A DNA stretch of 64,000 nt from Streptomyces geranii (GTDB lineage Bacteria > Actinomycetota > Actinomycetes > Streptomycetales > Streptomycetaceae). Both the position numbers and the translations under genes were made by a program. Numbering within the stretch: the first letter of the stretch is position 1; each line of letters begins with the position of its first letter. The notes beneath the pieces are model-generated. The model had not been told where the DNA came from. It saw only the letters and a program-made list of their open reading frames with translations, and searched no databases. Below, one piece after another: positions 16,945 through 26,377 of the stretch. The DNA is taken from assembly GCF_002954775.1 (NCBI RefSeq), contig NZ_PJME01000003.1, positions 423,359-487,358 on the forward strand. Reading direction: 5' to 3'.

Positions 16945-18075
16945 TCAGTCCTGGTCGCGCAGGGCCCAGACATGGAGAGCGTTCCCGGCGGCGGCGTGGG
17001 TGTACCAAGTGCCGTCGCCGAGGCCCCTCGGCGGACCGGACACCGGATGGGGGTAGACCAACTCGTCGGCGACGCGCGCCGGACCGGCGGTGTCGACGAG
17101 CCAGTGTCTGCCCTTGCCGAACTCCTCGTCGCTCTCCACCGTGCCGACGACCGCGAGGTTCTCGTCGATGAATCCGCCCTCGTAGTCGAAGTAGACCCCG
17201 GCCTCGTCGTCCTCGGGATCCGCCTCCGGATGCCGGGGAACCGTGTCGGCGTCCAGCTCGGTCTCGACCGTACCGCCGTCGACCCGATGGACGGCGAGGG
17301 TGTCCTGGTCGTGGGTCACGGTGAGCAGCCGGTCGCCGGACGGGCTCACCGACAGCAGGACGCGGTCCTCGTCGCCGAGGCGGTCGACCACCAGACGGGA
17401 ACCGTCCCAGCGGCCCCACCGCAGCGGGGACCCGTCCTGGCCCTCACCGACGCTCAGGCCCATCTGGTCCGGGTACGGCGACGTGAAGTGGAACGAACCC
17501 GCCGCCGCGGTGTCCGTCTCGGTACGGGCGAGCACCGACCCGTCCGCCGCGTCGATCACCAGCCACTCCTCCGCCGACCCGCCGTCGCCGACCCGCCGGT
17601 CCGTCACCAGCGGGCCGAGGATGTGCGCCCACACGAGCTTCCCGTCCGCGGAGAATCCGGCCGAGCCGCTGTTCGCGTACCGATGCGCACGGTCCGCCGG
17701 GTACTCCTCGAACGCCGAGTGCTCCGCGCAGCCCGCCCAGCACCGGTGTCTCAGCTCCCAGCGCACGTTCCCCGCCGCGTCCACGGCCCGCAGCACGTGC
17801 CCTCCGGTGAAGACGGCCAGGTCCCCGGCGGGGGACACCGCGCTCTGGCCGAACCGGCGCGGCCAGGGCGCAGGAAAGCGGACCTCCCGAATCGATGCCC
17901 GAACCGATGCCCGGTCCGACCCCGACGGCTCGATCTCCTGGACGACCAGCTCCGCGTCGCCCCACTGCACAAGGAGCCGTGACGTGGCCGAGTACGTCAG
18001 GTACGGGGCGTCGTCGGCCCGGGAGAAGGCATGCGGGGCGGCGAGCGTGGCCACGGGCTGAGCGCGCTGGGGCAT
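16945..18075 (-). CDS. hypothetical beta-propeller-like protein
   Basis: A 376-residue protein without signal peptide. It shows repeating blade-like strands: GQSAVSPAGDLAVFTGGHVLRAVDA, then GFSADGKLVWAH, LLSVSPSGDRLLTV and ENLAVVGTV, as in WD40/PQQ-type propellers. The tail GTWYTHAAAGNALHVWALRD looks like a last blade. No catalytic motif is seen; a scaffold role is possible but unproven. It is transcribed alone. Confidence 0.7.
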   Translation of the reverse strand: MPQRAQPVATLAAPHAFSRADDAPYLTYSATSRLLVQWGDAELVVQEIEPSGSDRASVRASIREVRFPAPWPRRFGQSAVSPAGDLAVFTGGHVLRAVDAAGNVRWELRHRCWAGCAEHSAFEEYPADRAHRYANSGSAGFSADGKLVWAHILGPLVTDRRVGDGGSAEEWLVIDAADGSVLARTETDTAAAGSFHFTSPYPDQMGLSVGEGQDGSPLRWGRWDGSRLVVDRLGDEDRVLLSVSPSGDRLLTVTHDQDTLAVHRVDGGTVETELDADTVPRHPEADPEDDEAGVYFDYEGGFIDENLAVVGTVESDEEFGKGRHWLVDTAGPARVADELVYPHPVSGPPRGLGDGTWYTHAAAGNALHVWALRDQD

Positions 18076-18423
18076 GGGGTCTCCTGAAGAGCGAGAGGCG
18101 GTGCCTCCTCGTCGGCGACGACAGCGCCGGCCGCGGATTCCTCCCGCGAGCCGGTGACCCGGACTCCGCCGTGTTCTCCGCCGGCCCGGGTCATCCGGAT
18201 CCTACGGACTTCGACGTCGTGTCCGCGAACTTCGCGCCCTGGACGGAAACTGCGAAAGACTTTCGTAACCGCACCATTTCCCCTGCTTGTCCCAGCCGTG
18301 AATTCCATGTCAGTGTCCCGGCCAGCAGGTAGGCCGTCGGCAGCGTGGCATCCGAAATTCTTTCGCGCCGGTCTCCGATCCGCCTGGCTCATCGACGGCA
18401 CAGAAAAGCAGAGAGGTACCACC
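18076..18423. promoter_or_regulatory. 348-bp intergenic region with two CGAAA-N3-TTTCG operators
   Basis: No convincing gene lies here. It separates a minus-strand gene from the sugar ABC operon. It contains two 13-bp inverted repeats: CGAAAGACTTTCG at 18253-18265 (perfect 6-1-6) and CGAAATTCTTTCG at 18354-18366 (5-3-5), 101 bp apart. Similar sites occur before the sialidase-fold gene (26353, 26234) and PL4 lyase (34815). The paired layout would allow repressor looping; the likely binder is the LacI protein encoded at 26378-27433. The motif resembles the CGAA/TTCG inverted repeat reported, as I recall, for the xylobiose regulator BxlR. Confidence 0.7.
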
Positions 18424-19767
18424 ATGCGGAGAATCCCGGTCGACGGAAACCCCGGAAAGCTCGCAGGCCCGCGAATTCGACGTGTCCTCGCGTCGGGCGT
18501 CGTGCTCACCGCGGCCATCACCCTTGCCGCGTGCGGGACTTCGGGCCCCTCCGGATCGGCGGGGAACTCGTCCTCGAAAAGCCTCACCATGTGGGCGCTC
18601 AACGACCAGACGATCCTCAAGGACTCCGTCGACGCCTACAACAAGGACCACCCGGACGCGAAGATCACCCTCCGGCTCTTCGCCAACGACGACTACAAGC
18701 AGAAGCTGCGCGTCGCCTTCGGCGCAAATCAGGCACCGGACATCTTCTTCAGCTGGGGCGGCGGCGCCCTGAACGACTACGTCAAGGCGGGCAAGGTCGA
18801 CGCCCTGACGGAGTCCGGCGCCGGCACCGGCCGGTTCACGCCCAGCGTCATGCAGAGCGCCACCTTCGACGGCAAGGTCTACGGCGTACCCGCCAACGGC
18901 CTCGCCCCGGTCGTCCTCTACTACAACAAGAAGGTGCTCGCCGACGCGGGCGTCGAGCCGCCGAAGACGTACGACGATCTGCTCGCCGCCGTGAAGAAGC
19001 TGAAGGCGAAGGACGTCGTCCCGATCTCCCTCGCCGCCAACTCCAAGTGGCCGACGCTGATGTACCTGGAGTACCTGCTCGACCGCGAGGGCGGTGCCCA
19101 GGTGTTCACGGACATCGCGGCCGGGGACGCCGAGAAGTGGAAGGACCCGGCCGTCACCGAGGCCAACCAGCGTCTCCAGGAGCTGGCGAAGGCCGGTGCC
19201 TTCGGTGACAACGCCTCCTCCGTCAGCTACGACCAGGGGGCCTCCACCGCCCTGCTCTACACGGGCAAGGCGGGCATGGAGCTGATGGGCACCTGGGAGT
19301 ACGCCAACATCGCCAAGGCCGCGCCCGACTTCCTCAAGGACGGCGACCTCGGCTACACCGCATTCCCCTCGATCCCGGGCGGCGCCGGGGACGCCAACAG
19401 CATCGTCGGCAACCCCTCGAACTTCCTTTCGCTCAACTCGGCGACGAAGAACAAGTCCGCCGCGCTCAGCTACTTCAAGGACTACGTCCTCGACGACTCC
19501 CAGGTCGACTCCTACCTCGCGGCCGGCAGCGTGCCGCCCGTCAAGGGGCTGGAGTCGAAGCTGGCGGCCGTCGAGTCGTTCACCGACAAGGACTGGCTCA
19601 CCTTCGTCTACGACCTGGTGCAGAACGCGCCCGGCTTCCAGCTCTCCTGGGACCAGGCCCTGCCCTCCGACCAGGCCGACCCGCTGCTCACCAACACCGA
19701 CAAGTCCTTCCTGGGCCAGCTCGCGCCCGCCGACTTCGGTACGAACATGAGCAAGGCGGGGTCGTGA
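18424..19767 (+). CDS. sugar ABC transporter substrate-binding lipoprotein (BxlE-like)
   Basis: A 447-residue family 1 extracellular solute-binding protein. The signal peptide ends in the lipobox LAAC at about residue 40. The mature part carries the usual MalE/UgpB-type features (LTMWALNDQTILKDSVDAY…, GAFGDNASSV…, GKAGMELMGTWEYANI). ATG 18424 is preceded by AGAGAGG. With two permeases and a GH3 glycosidase directly downstream, the order matches the bxlEFGA xylobiose operon of streptomycetes; an oligosaccharide released from plant polymers is the likely ligand. No ATPase is encoded here, so the shared MsiK ATPase is probably used, as is common in the genus. Confidence 0.92.
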   Translation: MRRIPVDGNPGKLAGPRIRRVLASGVVLTAAITLAACGTSGPSGSAGNSSSKSLTMWALNDQTILKDSVDAYNKDHPDAKITLRLFANDDYKQKLRVAFGANQAPDIFFSWGGGALNDYVKAGKVDALTESGAGTGRFTPSVMQSATFDGKVYGVPANGLAPVVLYYNKKVLADAGVEPPKTYDDLLAAVKKLKAKDVVPISLAANSKWPTLMYLEYLLDREGGAQVFTDIAAGDAEKWKDPAVTEANQRLQELAKAGAFGDNASSVSYDQGASTALLYTGKAGMELMGTWEYANIAKAAPDFLKDGDLGYTAFPSIPGGAGDANSIVGNPSNFLSLNSATKNKSAALSYFKDYVLDDSQVDSYLAAGSVPPVKGLESKLAAVESFTDKDWLTFVYDLVQNAPGFQLSWDQALPSDQADPLLTNTDKSFLGQLAPADFGTNMSKAGS

Positions 19768-20666
19768 CGCTCACCGCCTCCACCCGCCGCCGGTCAGGAG
19801 GCTCCGGCCTCCTGATGGCGGCGCCCGCCCTGCTGCTCTTCGGCCTGTTCGGACTGGTCCCGCTGGTCGGGGTCGTCGCGCTGAGCCTCGCCCGCTGGGA
19901 CGGCCTCGGCTCCATCGGCTGGGCCGGTCTCGCCAACTGGGGCGACACGCTCACCGACGGCGCCACCTGGCAGGCCCTCGGCCTCACCGTCAAGGTGATG
20001 GCCGTCAGCTGGCTGGTCCAGACACCGATCGCGCTCGCCCTCGGCGTCTTCCAGGCGCCGAGGGGGCGGGTACGGGCCCTGTTCGCCGTGCTGTTCTTCC
20101 TGCCGCTGCTGCTGTCGGCGGTGGCCATCGGCCTGACCTGGCAGGCGCTCCTCGACCCGTCCTTCGGCATCGGCGCCACCCCGGGCCTGCACTGGCTGGC
20201 CCAGCCGCTGCTCGGCTCGCCCGACCTCGCCCTCTACACCGTGATCTTCGTGATCGCCTGGCAGTTCGTGCCGTTCCACGCCCTGCTCTACCAAGCCGGG
20301 ATACGGCAGATCCCCACCGCCCTCTACGAAGCCGCCGCCCTCGACGGCGCCGGACCCGTGGCCCGCTTCCTGCACATCACCCTGCCGCAGCTCAAGTACA
20401 CGATGGTCACCTCAAGCACCCTCATGCTGGTCGGCTCGCTCACCTACTTCGACCTGATCTTCGTCCTGTCCGGCGGCACCGGAGGCCCCGGCACCGCCAC
20501 CCGCGTCCTGCCCCTCGCCATGTACATCACCGGCTTCCAGGCCCACGACATGGGCCGCGCCAGCGCCGTGGCGACCCTCCTGGTGGTGTTCGGGCTCGGC
20601 CTGTCGATGCTGATGACCCGCCTGTCCGGCTTCACCCGGATGGACAGCCAGCAGGAGGGCATGTGA
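19764..20666 (+). CDS. sugar ABC transporter permease (MalF type)
   Basis: A 300-residue permease with six hydrophobic segments. The EAA loop that contacts the ATPase reads ALYEAAALDGAGPVARFLHI. It starts with GTG in a 4-bp overlap (GTGA) with the binding-protein stop and ends in another GTGA overlap with the next permease, so the three are translated as one unit. Confidence 0.93.
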   Translation: MTLTASTRRRSGGSGLLMAAPALLLFGLFGLVPLVGVVALSLARWDGLGSIGWAGLANWGDTLTDGATWQALGLTVKVMAVSWLVQTPIALALGVFQAPRGRVRALFAVLFFLPLLLSAVAIGLTWQALLDPSFGIGATPGLHWLAQPLLGSPDLALYTVIFVIAWQFVPFHALLYQAGIRQIPTALYEAAALDGAGPVARFLHITLPQLKYTMVTSSTLMLVGSLTYFDLIFVLSGGTGGPGTATRVLPLAMYITGFQAHDMGRASAVATLLVVFGLGLSMLMTRLSGFTRMDSQQEGM

Positions 20667-21496
20667 GCACCGCCGTCACCCGGGCCCGCCGAGCACTCAC
20701 CGGCGCCACCACACTCCTGTGGGCCGCGATCGTCGTCGTACCCGTGTACTGGCTGGTGGTGACCAGCCTCCGCACCCGCGCCGACTTCACCGCCGACAGC
20801 CCGCTAGCCCCGCCCGGCCACCCCACCCTCGACAACTACCGGACCGTTCTCGACGGCGACTTCACGACCTACCTGCTCAACAGCGTGCTCGTAACCGTCG
20901 CCACCGTCGCCCTGACCGTGCTCTTCGCGCTCATGGCCGCGTTCGCGATCGTCCGGGGCGCGGGCAGCCGACTGTCCCGGGTCTCCTTCCGGCTGTATCT
21001 GCTGGGCCTGGCGATCCCGCTCCAGGCGGTCATCATTCCCGTCTATCTGCTGATCATCAGAATGCGGCTGTACGACAGTCTGCTCGCGATCGTCCTGCCC
21101 TCGGCGGCGTTCGCGTTGCCGATCACCGTGATGATCCTGGTGAGCTTCCTGCGTGACGTGCCCCGCTCGCTCTTCGAGGCGATGATCGTCGACGGCGCCG
21201 GCGACTGGCGCATGCTCCTCTCGCTCGCCGCGCCCCTCGCCCGCCCGGCCCTGATGACCGTCGCCGTGTACGACGGGCTGCAGGTCTGGAACGGCTTCCT
21301 CTTCCCGCTGATCCTCACCCAGAGCGGCGACAAGGCCGTACTCCCGCTGGCACTGACCCTCTACCGGGGCCAGTTCGGCATCGACGTACCGGCCACGATG
21401 GCCGCGGTGGTGCTCTCCACCCTGCCGATGTTCGCGCTGTTCGTCCTCGCCCGCCGCCAGCTCGTCGCCGGTCTCACCGCCGGCTTCTCCAAATAA
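20663..21496 (+). CDS. sugar ABC transporter permease (MalG type)
   Basis: A 277-residue partner permease. The EAA loop is SLFEAMIVDGAGDWRMLLSL, and the MalG-class C-terminus (LARRQLVAGLTAGFSK) is complete; this family characteristically ends in GLTAGAVK-like residues. GTG start overlapping the previous stop. The GH3 gene follows after 131 bp and is likely in the same transcript. Confidence 0.93.
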   Translation: MSTAVTRARRALTGATTLLWAAIVVVPVYWLVVTSLRTRADFTADSPLAPPGHPTLDNYRTVLDGDFTTYLLNSVLVTVATVALTVLFALMAAFAIVRGAGSRLSRVSFRLYLLGLAIPLQAVIIPVYLLIIRMRLYDSLLAIVLPSAAFALPITVMILVSFLRDVPRSLFEAMIVDGAGDWRMLLSLAAPLARPALMTVAVYDGLQVWNGFLFPLILTQSGDKAVLPLALTLYRGQFGIDVPATMAAVVLSTLPMFALFVLARRQLVAGLTAGFSK

Positions 21497-21627
21497 CCCG
21501 CCGCACGTAATCCCCCCCCAAGTACCGCCGTTCATCGGGCACTTCGCTTCGACCGGAGGCCGGGCCGAGTACTGGTCCCGGCCCCGTCGGCGTGCCCGCC
21601 GCCCGCGGATCACCCGAGGAGAAGTGA

Positions 21628-23991
21628 ATGACCACCACCCTGCCGGACAACACGGACCACAACAGCGCCCTCCCGCCCGAGGGCGACCGGCCCTGGACCG
21701 ACCCCGCCCTGCCCGTCCCGGACCGCGTCGAGGCCCTGCTCGCCCGGCTCACCCTCGCCGAGAAGGTCGCCCAGCTCAGCAGCGCCTGGGAGGACGTCGA
21801 ACCGGCCGGCCCCGAAGTGGCCCCCGGCACCAGCGTCTTCGACCGCGTCGGCGACCTCACCGAGACCGCCCGGCACGGACTGGGCCAGCTCACCCGGCCG
21901 TACGGCACCCTGCCCCGGCCCGCGCTGGAGCACGCCGGGGCCCTGGCAGAGCGCCAGCGGCAGATCACGGCGCTGAGCAGGTTCGGCATCCCGGCCATGG
22001 CCCACGACGAGTGCCTCACCGGGTTCACCGCCTACGGGGCGACGATCTACCCCACCTCCCTGGCGATGGCGGCCACCTTCGACCCCGACCTGATCCGCCG
22101 GGTCGGCGCGGCCATCGGCGCCGACATGGCCGAGGCGGGCGTCCACCAGGGCCTCGCCCCCGTCGTCGACGTCATCCGCGACTACCGCTGGGGGCGCTGC
22201 GAGGAGACCTACGGCGAAGACCCCTACCTGGTCGGCGAGATGGGGGAGGCCTATGTCGGCGGTCTGCAGGGCGCCGGGGTGTACGCCACCCTCAAGCACT
22301 TCGCCGGGTACTCCGCCTCCATGGGCGGACGCAACCACGCCCCGGTCGGCATCGGCCGCCGGGAGCTGAACGACGTACTCCTGCCGCCCTTCGAACGGCT
22401 CGTCGCCGCGGGTGTCGGCTCGGTGATGAACTCGTACGCCGAGATCGACGGCGAGGCCCCCGCCGCGAGCCAGTGGCTGCTGACCGAAGTCCTGCGCGAG
22501 CGCTGGGGTTTCGAGGGCACCGTCGTCTCCGACTACTGGTCCCTGCCCTTCCTGGTGACCGCCCACCGGGTGGCCGCCGACCTCCCCGGCGCGGGCGCGC
22601 TCGCCCTGGCCGCCGGGATGGACGTCGAACTGCCCGACCAGCGCGGCTTCGGCGACGCCCTCGTGCACGCCGTCCAACAGGGGCTGGTGGACGAGGAGTT
22701 CGTCGACCGGGCGGTACGCCGGGTGCTGCGGCAGAAGGTCGCCCTCGGGCTGCTGGACCCCGACTGGGACCCGCGGCCTCCTGCCCTGCGCGCGGGCGAA
22801 CTCGACCTGGACAAGCCGGCCGGCCGCCAACTGGCCCACGCCGTCGCGCAGTCGAGTGCCGTGCTGCTCGCGAACGACGGGACCCTGCCCCTGCCCTCCG
22901 GCGGACGGATCGCGCTCATCGGGCCGTGCGCCGACGACGTACGCACCATGTTCGGCTGCTACAGCTTCCCCAACCACGTCCTGGCCACGCGCGACGACCT
23001 CGGCAACGGCGTCGAGGCGGTCTCTCTGCGTACCGCGCTGGCCGCCGAACTCCCCTCCGTGAGCTGGGAGTTCGCGCAGGGCTGCCCGATCCGGGACGAG
23101 GACCGCTCCGGCATCCCGGACGCGGTGGCCGCCGCCGCCTCCGCCGACCTCACCGTCCTGGTCGTCGGCGACAAGGCGGGCATGTTCGGCATCGGGACCT
23201 CGGGAGAGGGGTGCGATGTGGAGGATCTGCGACTGCCCGGGGTTCAGGAAGAGCTGGTGGAGGCGGTGCTGGCGGCCGGGAAGCCCGTCGTGCTGATCGT
23301 CAACAGCGGTCGGCCGTATGCCGTGGGGCGGTTCGCGTCGGCCGCCTCGGCTCTGGTGCAGGTGTTCCTGCCGGGGGAGGAGGGCGGCCGTGCCGTCGCC
23401 GAACTCCTCTCCGGGCGGGTCAACTTCAGCGGCAAGCTGCCCGTGCAGATCCCCGACTCGCCCGGCGGACAGCCCTACACCTACCTCCACCCGCCGCTCG
23501 GCGACCGGCAGAGCTTCCTTTCCAACCTCGACCCGACCCCCGCGTTCCCGTTCGGGCACGGGCTGTCGTACACCGGCTTCGACATCGACCTGCTCGCCGT
23601 GGACCGCCAACAGGTGCCCACGGACGGCGAGTTCACCGTCTCCGCGCGGGTGCGCAACACGGGGGCGGTCGCGGGCGCCGAGACGGTCCAGCTGTACGCC
23701 GTCGATCCGGTCGCCCAGGTGACCCGGCCGGTGCGCTCGCTGCTCGGGTTCGCCAAGGTCGTGCTGGCCCCCGGTGAACAGGCGACGGTCCGCTTCCAAG
23801 TCCACACCGACCGGCTGGCGTTCACCGGTCTCGACGGCCGGCGCATCGTCGAGGCGGGGGAGATCCTGCTGTACGCCGGTTCCTCCAGCCTGGACACACC
23901 GGTGCGGGAGGCCGTACTGCTGGTCGGGCCGGAACGGGACGCGCGGGTCCTGCGGCACCACGCCGTGCCCGTGACGGTCGAGCGCGACTGA
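21628..23991 (+). CDS. glycoside hydrolase family 3 (beta-xylosidase/beta-glucosidase type)
   Basis: A 787-residue intracellular GH3 enzyme (no signal peptide). The N-terminal barrel carries LTLAEKVAQLSS, the substrate loop GRCEETYGEDPYLVG, KHFAGYSASMGGRN, and the nucleophile Asp in TVVSDYWSL near residue 305. The second alpha/beta domain (GTLPLPSGGRIALIGP…) and a C-terminal fibronectin-type domain (FPFGHGLSYTGF…, VRNTGAVAGAETVQLY) are complete. Ribosome site GAGGAGAAG precedes ATG. It hydrolyses non-reducing terminal beta-linked sugars from the oligosaccharide imported by the upstream ABC system. Xylosidase versus glucosidase cannot be settled by eye; the bxlA-like context favours xylosidase or a related side-chain sugar. 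Confidence 0.92.
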   Translation: MTTTLPDNTDHNSALPPEGDRPWTDPALPVPDRVEALLARLTLAEKVAQLSSAWEDVEPAGPEVAPGTSVFDRVGDLTETARHGLGQLTRPYGTLPRPALEHAGALAERQRQITALSRFGIPAMAHDECLTGFTAYGATIYPTSLAMAATFDPDLIRRVGAAIGADMAEAGVHQGLAPVVDVIRDYRWGRCEETYGEDPYLVGEMGEAYVGGLQGAGVYATLKHFAGYSASMGGRNHAPVGIGRRELNDVLLPPFERLVAAGVGSVMNSYAEIDGEAPAASQWLLTEVLRERWGFEGTVVSDYWSLPFLVTAHRVAADLPGAGALALAAGMDVELPDQRGFGDALVHAVQQGLVDEEFVDRAVRRVLRQKVALGLLDPDWDPRPPALRAGELDLDKPAGRQLAHAVAQSSAVLLANDGTLPLPSGGRIALIGPCADDVRTMFGCYSFPNHVLATRDDLGNGVEAVSLRTALAAELPSVSWEFAQGCPIRDEDRSGIPDAVAAAASADLTVLVVGDKAGMFGIGTSGEGCDVEDLRLPGVQEELVEAVLAAGKPVVLIVNSGRPYAVGRFASAASALVQVFLPGEEGGRAVAELLSGRVNFSGKLPVQIPDSPGGQPYTYLHPPLGDRQSFLSNLDPTPAFPFGHGLSYTGFDIDLLAVDRQQVPTDGEFTVSARVRNTGAVAGAETVQLYAVDPVAQVTRPVRSLLGFAKVVLAPGEQATVRFQVHTDRLAFTGLDGRRIVEAGEILLYAGSSSLDTPVREAVLLVGPERDARVLRHHAVPVTVERD

Positions 23992-24020
23992 GCGAGCACC
24001 TCGCCGGTCCAGCACAAGCA

Positions 24021-24058
24021 GGCGGCGCCCCCGGTCAGGCAAGACCGGGGGCGCCGCC
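24021..24058. terminator. strong bidirectional hairpin terminator
   Basis: A perfect 16-bp stem (GGCGGCGCCCCCGGTC at 24021-24036 with its complement at 24043-24058) encloses a 6-base loop. It lies between the convergent ends of the GH3 gene and the sialidase-fold gene and can serve both. Confidence 0.9.
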
Positions 24059-24077
24059 TCTTCGTGGTGCGTGGACC

Positions 24078-26276
24078 CTAACAGCGGGGACAGGTCGGGG
24101 TGGTGCTGCCCCGGCCCGGGCACAACTGCACCTTCGAGCCGTTGGCCGTGGCCGCGCCGGACACGTCGAGGACCAGGCCGTTGGAGCGGCTGACGACACT
24201 GCCGTCGACCCGGAACGCCCACTGCTGGCTGGTCTTGCCGTTGCAGGCCCACAGGATGACCTTGGTGCCCGCGGTGGTGCCGTCGGCGTTCGCGGCCAGG
24301 CACTTGCCGGAGACCCGGAGTTCGCCCGCAGCGGTCTGCGTGATGGTCTGGTTGGCGTTGCCGGAGCAGTCGTAGAGCTGGACCTGGACGCCCGTCTGAC
24401 CGTTCGGGACGTCGAGGCAGCGGCCGGAGCCGGTGCCCTTCAGGGTGAACGTCGAGGCCGTGGGCAGCGGGTCCGCGACCGGCAGCCACTCCTGGGAGCC
24501 GTCCGAGGCCGATGCCGCGAGCGTGACGGAGCCGCCCGCCGTCGCCCCGGTCATGAACAGGCCGGTGTTGCGGACCGAGCGGAGCCGGTAGTAGCCGTCG
24601 GTCGTGGCGACGGGGGTCCACTGCTTGTCGGTGGCGCCGTCGTCGACCCACTGGGCCAGCTTCTGCCCGGCCGTGGCGCTGCCGGTCCAGATCGCCACCG
24701 CCCGGCCCCCGGCCTTGTTGAGCAGCGTGTAGTCGGTGCCCTTCTCCGTCAGGTGCCAGCGCTGGGTGTTCGTGGCGGAGTCGGCGGCGAGGACGAGGTC
24801 GGGGGTGTCCCCGGTCAGGTTCGCGTCCTGGGTCTTGCCGGAGGTGGTGGACAGGACCTGGCCGGTCAGCCGGTTGACGAGGCTGTAGTAGGTGCCGTCG
24901 GAGCGGCCGAGGTCGACCTCCGCGTACTTCACCGGGCCGACGCTGCCGCCGCTCCAGGACGCCTGGAGGATCAGGACACGGCCCGTGCCGTCGACGTACT
25001 GCAGGTTGCGGCTGTATCCGGCGGCGATCGGCGTCTGGTACTGCTTCCAGGTGCCGGTGCTCAGCCCGGACTCGTTCACCCAGACGCTGCCGCTGGCGGA
25101 CGAGTTGTAGACGATCCGGCCGTCGGGCAGGGGCAGCAGTACCGGGCTGCCGCCGGTGGCCAGTGTGTTGCCGCCCGAGGGCACGGGCAGCGCGGTGATC
25201 GCCGCGTCCGTGGCCGAGAAGAACTTCAGCGGGTCGTCGGAGATCCGGTAGCGGACGGTGGTGCCGCCGCCCCAGTACTCGTACGTCAGTAGCCACTTGC
25301 CGTCGGTCGTCGGCGCGATGGTCGTCATACCGGGCCGGCCGCCGCCGATCTCGGTCTTGCCGCTGCCCATGCTCACGGTGGAGCCGGGGACGTCGACGAC
25401 CGGGCTGCTCCAGGCCGAGGCGCTGGTGCCGTCCCAGGTGCGGTGCAGGAGGACCTGGCCGCCGGAGTCGGTCGCGGTGTCGTTGTCCGGGTCGAGGGTC
25501 GGGGCGCCGGTGGTGGTGTCGTAGCCGGTGTAGTCCTTCTCGTCGGAGTAGTAGGCGATGAGCTTGCCGTTGTGGGCGAGCAGGTGGGGCTCCCAGATGG
25601 GGTCGACCTGGGCCTCGGTGTTGGCGGCCGAGACCCGGCCGACGGCTCCGGCGCTGCCGCCCTGCCAGCCGCCGGCCTCGATGATGTTCTTGAAGCTCCA
25701 GCTCGCCCCGTCGTCCGTGCTCGCGTACAGGGCGAGCGCCACGTCCTTGCGGTCGCCGTCACCGGAGGGGGTCCAGCTGGAGTTGGCGGCCTTCTGCTCC
25801 TGGTAGTAGTAGTCGTCGCCCGAGACGATGTTCGCCAGCAGCAGTGTGCCCGCGCTGAGGGAGCCGACGGCCTGCGGAAGCACGTAGAGATACGGGTTGG
25901 TCCAGCTGCTCGTGTACTTCGCGTACGCGGAGTCACTGGAAAGGTAGGCGGGGGCCTGGATGTCGGCCAGTTTCGCCCACGTCGTTCCGTCGTCGTCGCT
26001 CTTGTAGAGGGGCATCGTCTGCCCCACCGGAGCACTCTGGCTGTTCTCGAACGCCGCCACGATCCGCCCGCTCGGCAACTGGGCCGACTTCGGATAGAGC
26101 ACACACGGGTTCTTGTTGCACGCGGCGGTGTTGTCCGCCGTATACAGATTCGCGGGACTGGGCTGATAGGCCGAGGCATTCGTCGCCGAGGTGACGGCGA
26201 ATGCCATTCCTATACCGAAGGCCGTCGCAGCGGCGAAAGCCTTTCGTGCCCACGCGGATTTCCAGGATCTTTTCAA
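24078..26276 (-). CDS. secreted sialidase-fold glycosidase with ricin-type lectin repeats (possibly GH93 exo-arabinanase)
   Basis: A 732-residue secreted protein. The signal peptide ends near NASA (residue ~35). Residues ~40-400 form a sialidase-superfamily six-bladed propeller with Asp-box turns SDDDGTTW and STDDGASW and long active-site loops (WEPHLLAHNGKLIAYYSDE; TEIGGGRPGMTTI). The remainder is beta-trefoil lectin (CBM13-like) repeats with Q-x-W turns. TTG 26276 is the only start giving a normal signal peptide; it follows GAAGGA and there is no ATG in this position. Arabinan-degrading neighbours favour GH93 exo-alpha-1,5-arabinanase over true sialidase. The last ~14 residues (CPGRGSTTPTCPRC) do not match the expected final trefoil repeat, suggesting a small C-terminal change. 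Confidence 0.85.
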   Translation of the reverse strand: MKRSWKSAWARKAFAAATAFGIGMAFAVTSATNASAYQPSPANLYTADNTAACNKNPCVLYPKSAQLPSGRIVAAFENSQSAPVGQTMPLYKSDDDGTTWAKLADIQAPAYLSSDSAYAKYTSSWTNPYLYVLPQAVGSLSAGTLLLANIVSGDDYYYQEQKAANSSWTPSGDGDRKDVALALYASTDDGASWSFKNIIEAGGWQGGSAGAVGRVSAANTEAQVDPIWEPHLLAHNGKLIAYYSDEKDYTGYDTTTGAPTLDPDNDTATDSGGQVLLHRTWDGTSASAWSSPVVDVPGSTVSMGSGKTEIGGGRPGMTTIAPTTDGKWLLTYEYWGGGTTVRYRISDDPLKFFSATDAAITALPVPSGGNTLATGGSPVLLPLPDGRIVYNSSASGSVWVNESGLSTGTWKQYQTPIAAGYSRNLQYVDGTGRVLILQASWSGGSVGPVKYAEVDLGRSDGTYYSLVNRLTGQVLSTTSGKTQDANLTGDTPDLVLAADSATNTQRWHLTEKGTDYTLLNKAGGRAVAIWTGSATAGQKLAQWVDDGATDKQWTPVATTDGYYRLRSVRNTGLFMTGATAGGSVTLAASASDGSQEWLPVADPLPTASTFTLKGTGSGRCLDVPNGQTGVQVQLYDCSGNANQTITQTAAGELRVSGKCLAANADGTTAGTKVILWACNGKTSQQWAFRVDGSVVSRSNGLVLDVSGAATANGSKVQLCPGRGSTTPTCPRC
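26234..26246. promoter_or_regulatory. CGAAA-N3-TTTCG operator inside the signal-peptide region
   Basis: CGAAAGCCTTTCG lies within the first codons of the sialidase-fold gene, 119 bp from its partner site upstream. A downstream operator of this kind would block elongation or support looping. Confidence 0.55.
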
Positions 26277-26352
26277 CGGCGTTCCTTCGAAAGGGAGGTG
26301 CGGGGAGGACGCCAGTATTCGCAAACGGCACCGCGATGTCACCGGAACATTG

Positions 26353-26365
26353 CGAAAGGATTTCG
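26353..26365. promoter_or_regulatory. CGAAA-N3-TTTCG operator upstream of the sialidase-fold gene
   Basis: CGAAAGGATTTCG, with flanks GCGAAAG/TTTCGT identical to the site at 18253. It lies about 77 bp before the TTG start, between the LacI gene's end and the regulated gene, in a typical promoter position. Confidence 0.65.
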
Positions 26366-26377
26366 TACGACGGCGGG

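Noticed and set aside
21610..25296. 1228-residue minus-strand open frame
   Set aside because: It runs antisense to the GH3 gene and through the terminator into another frame of the sialidase-fold gene; no motifs are seen.
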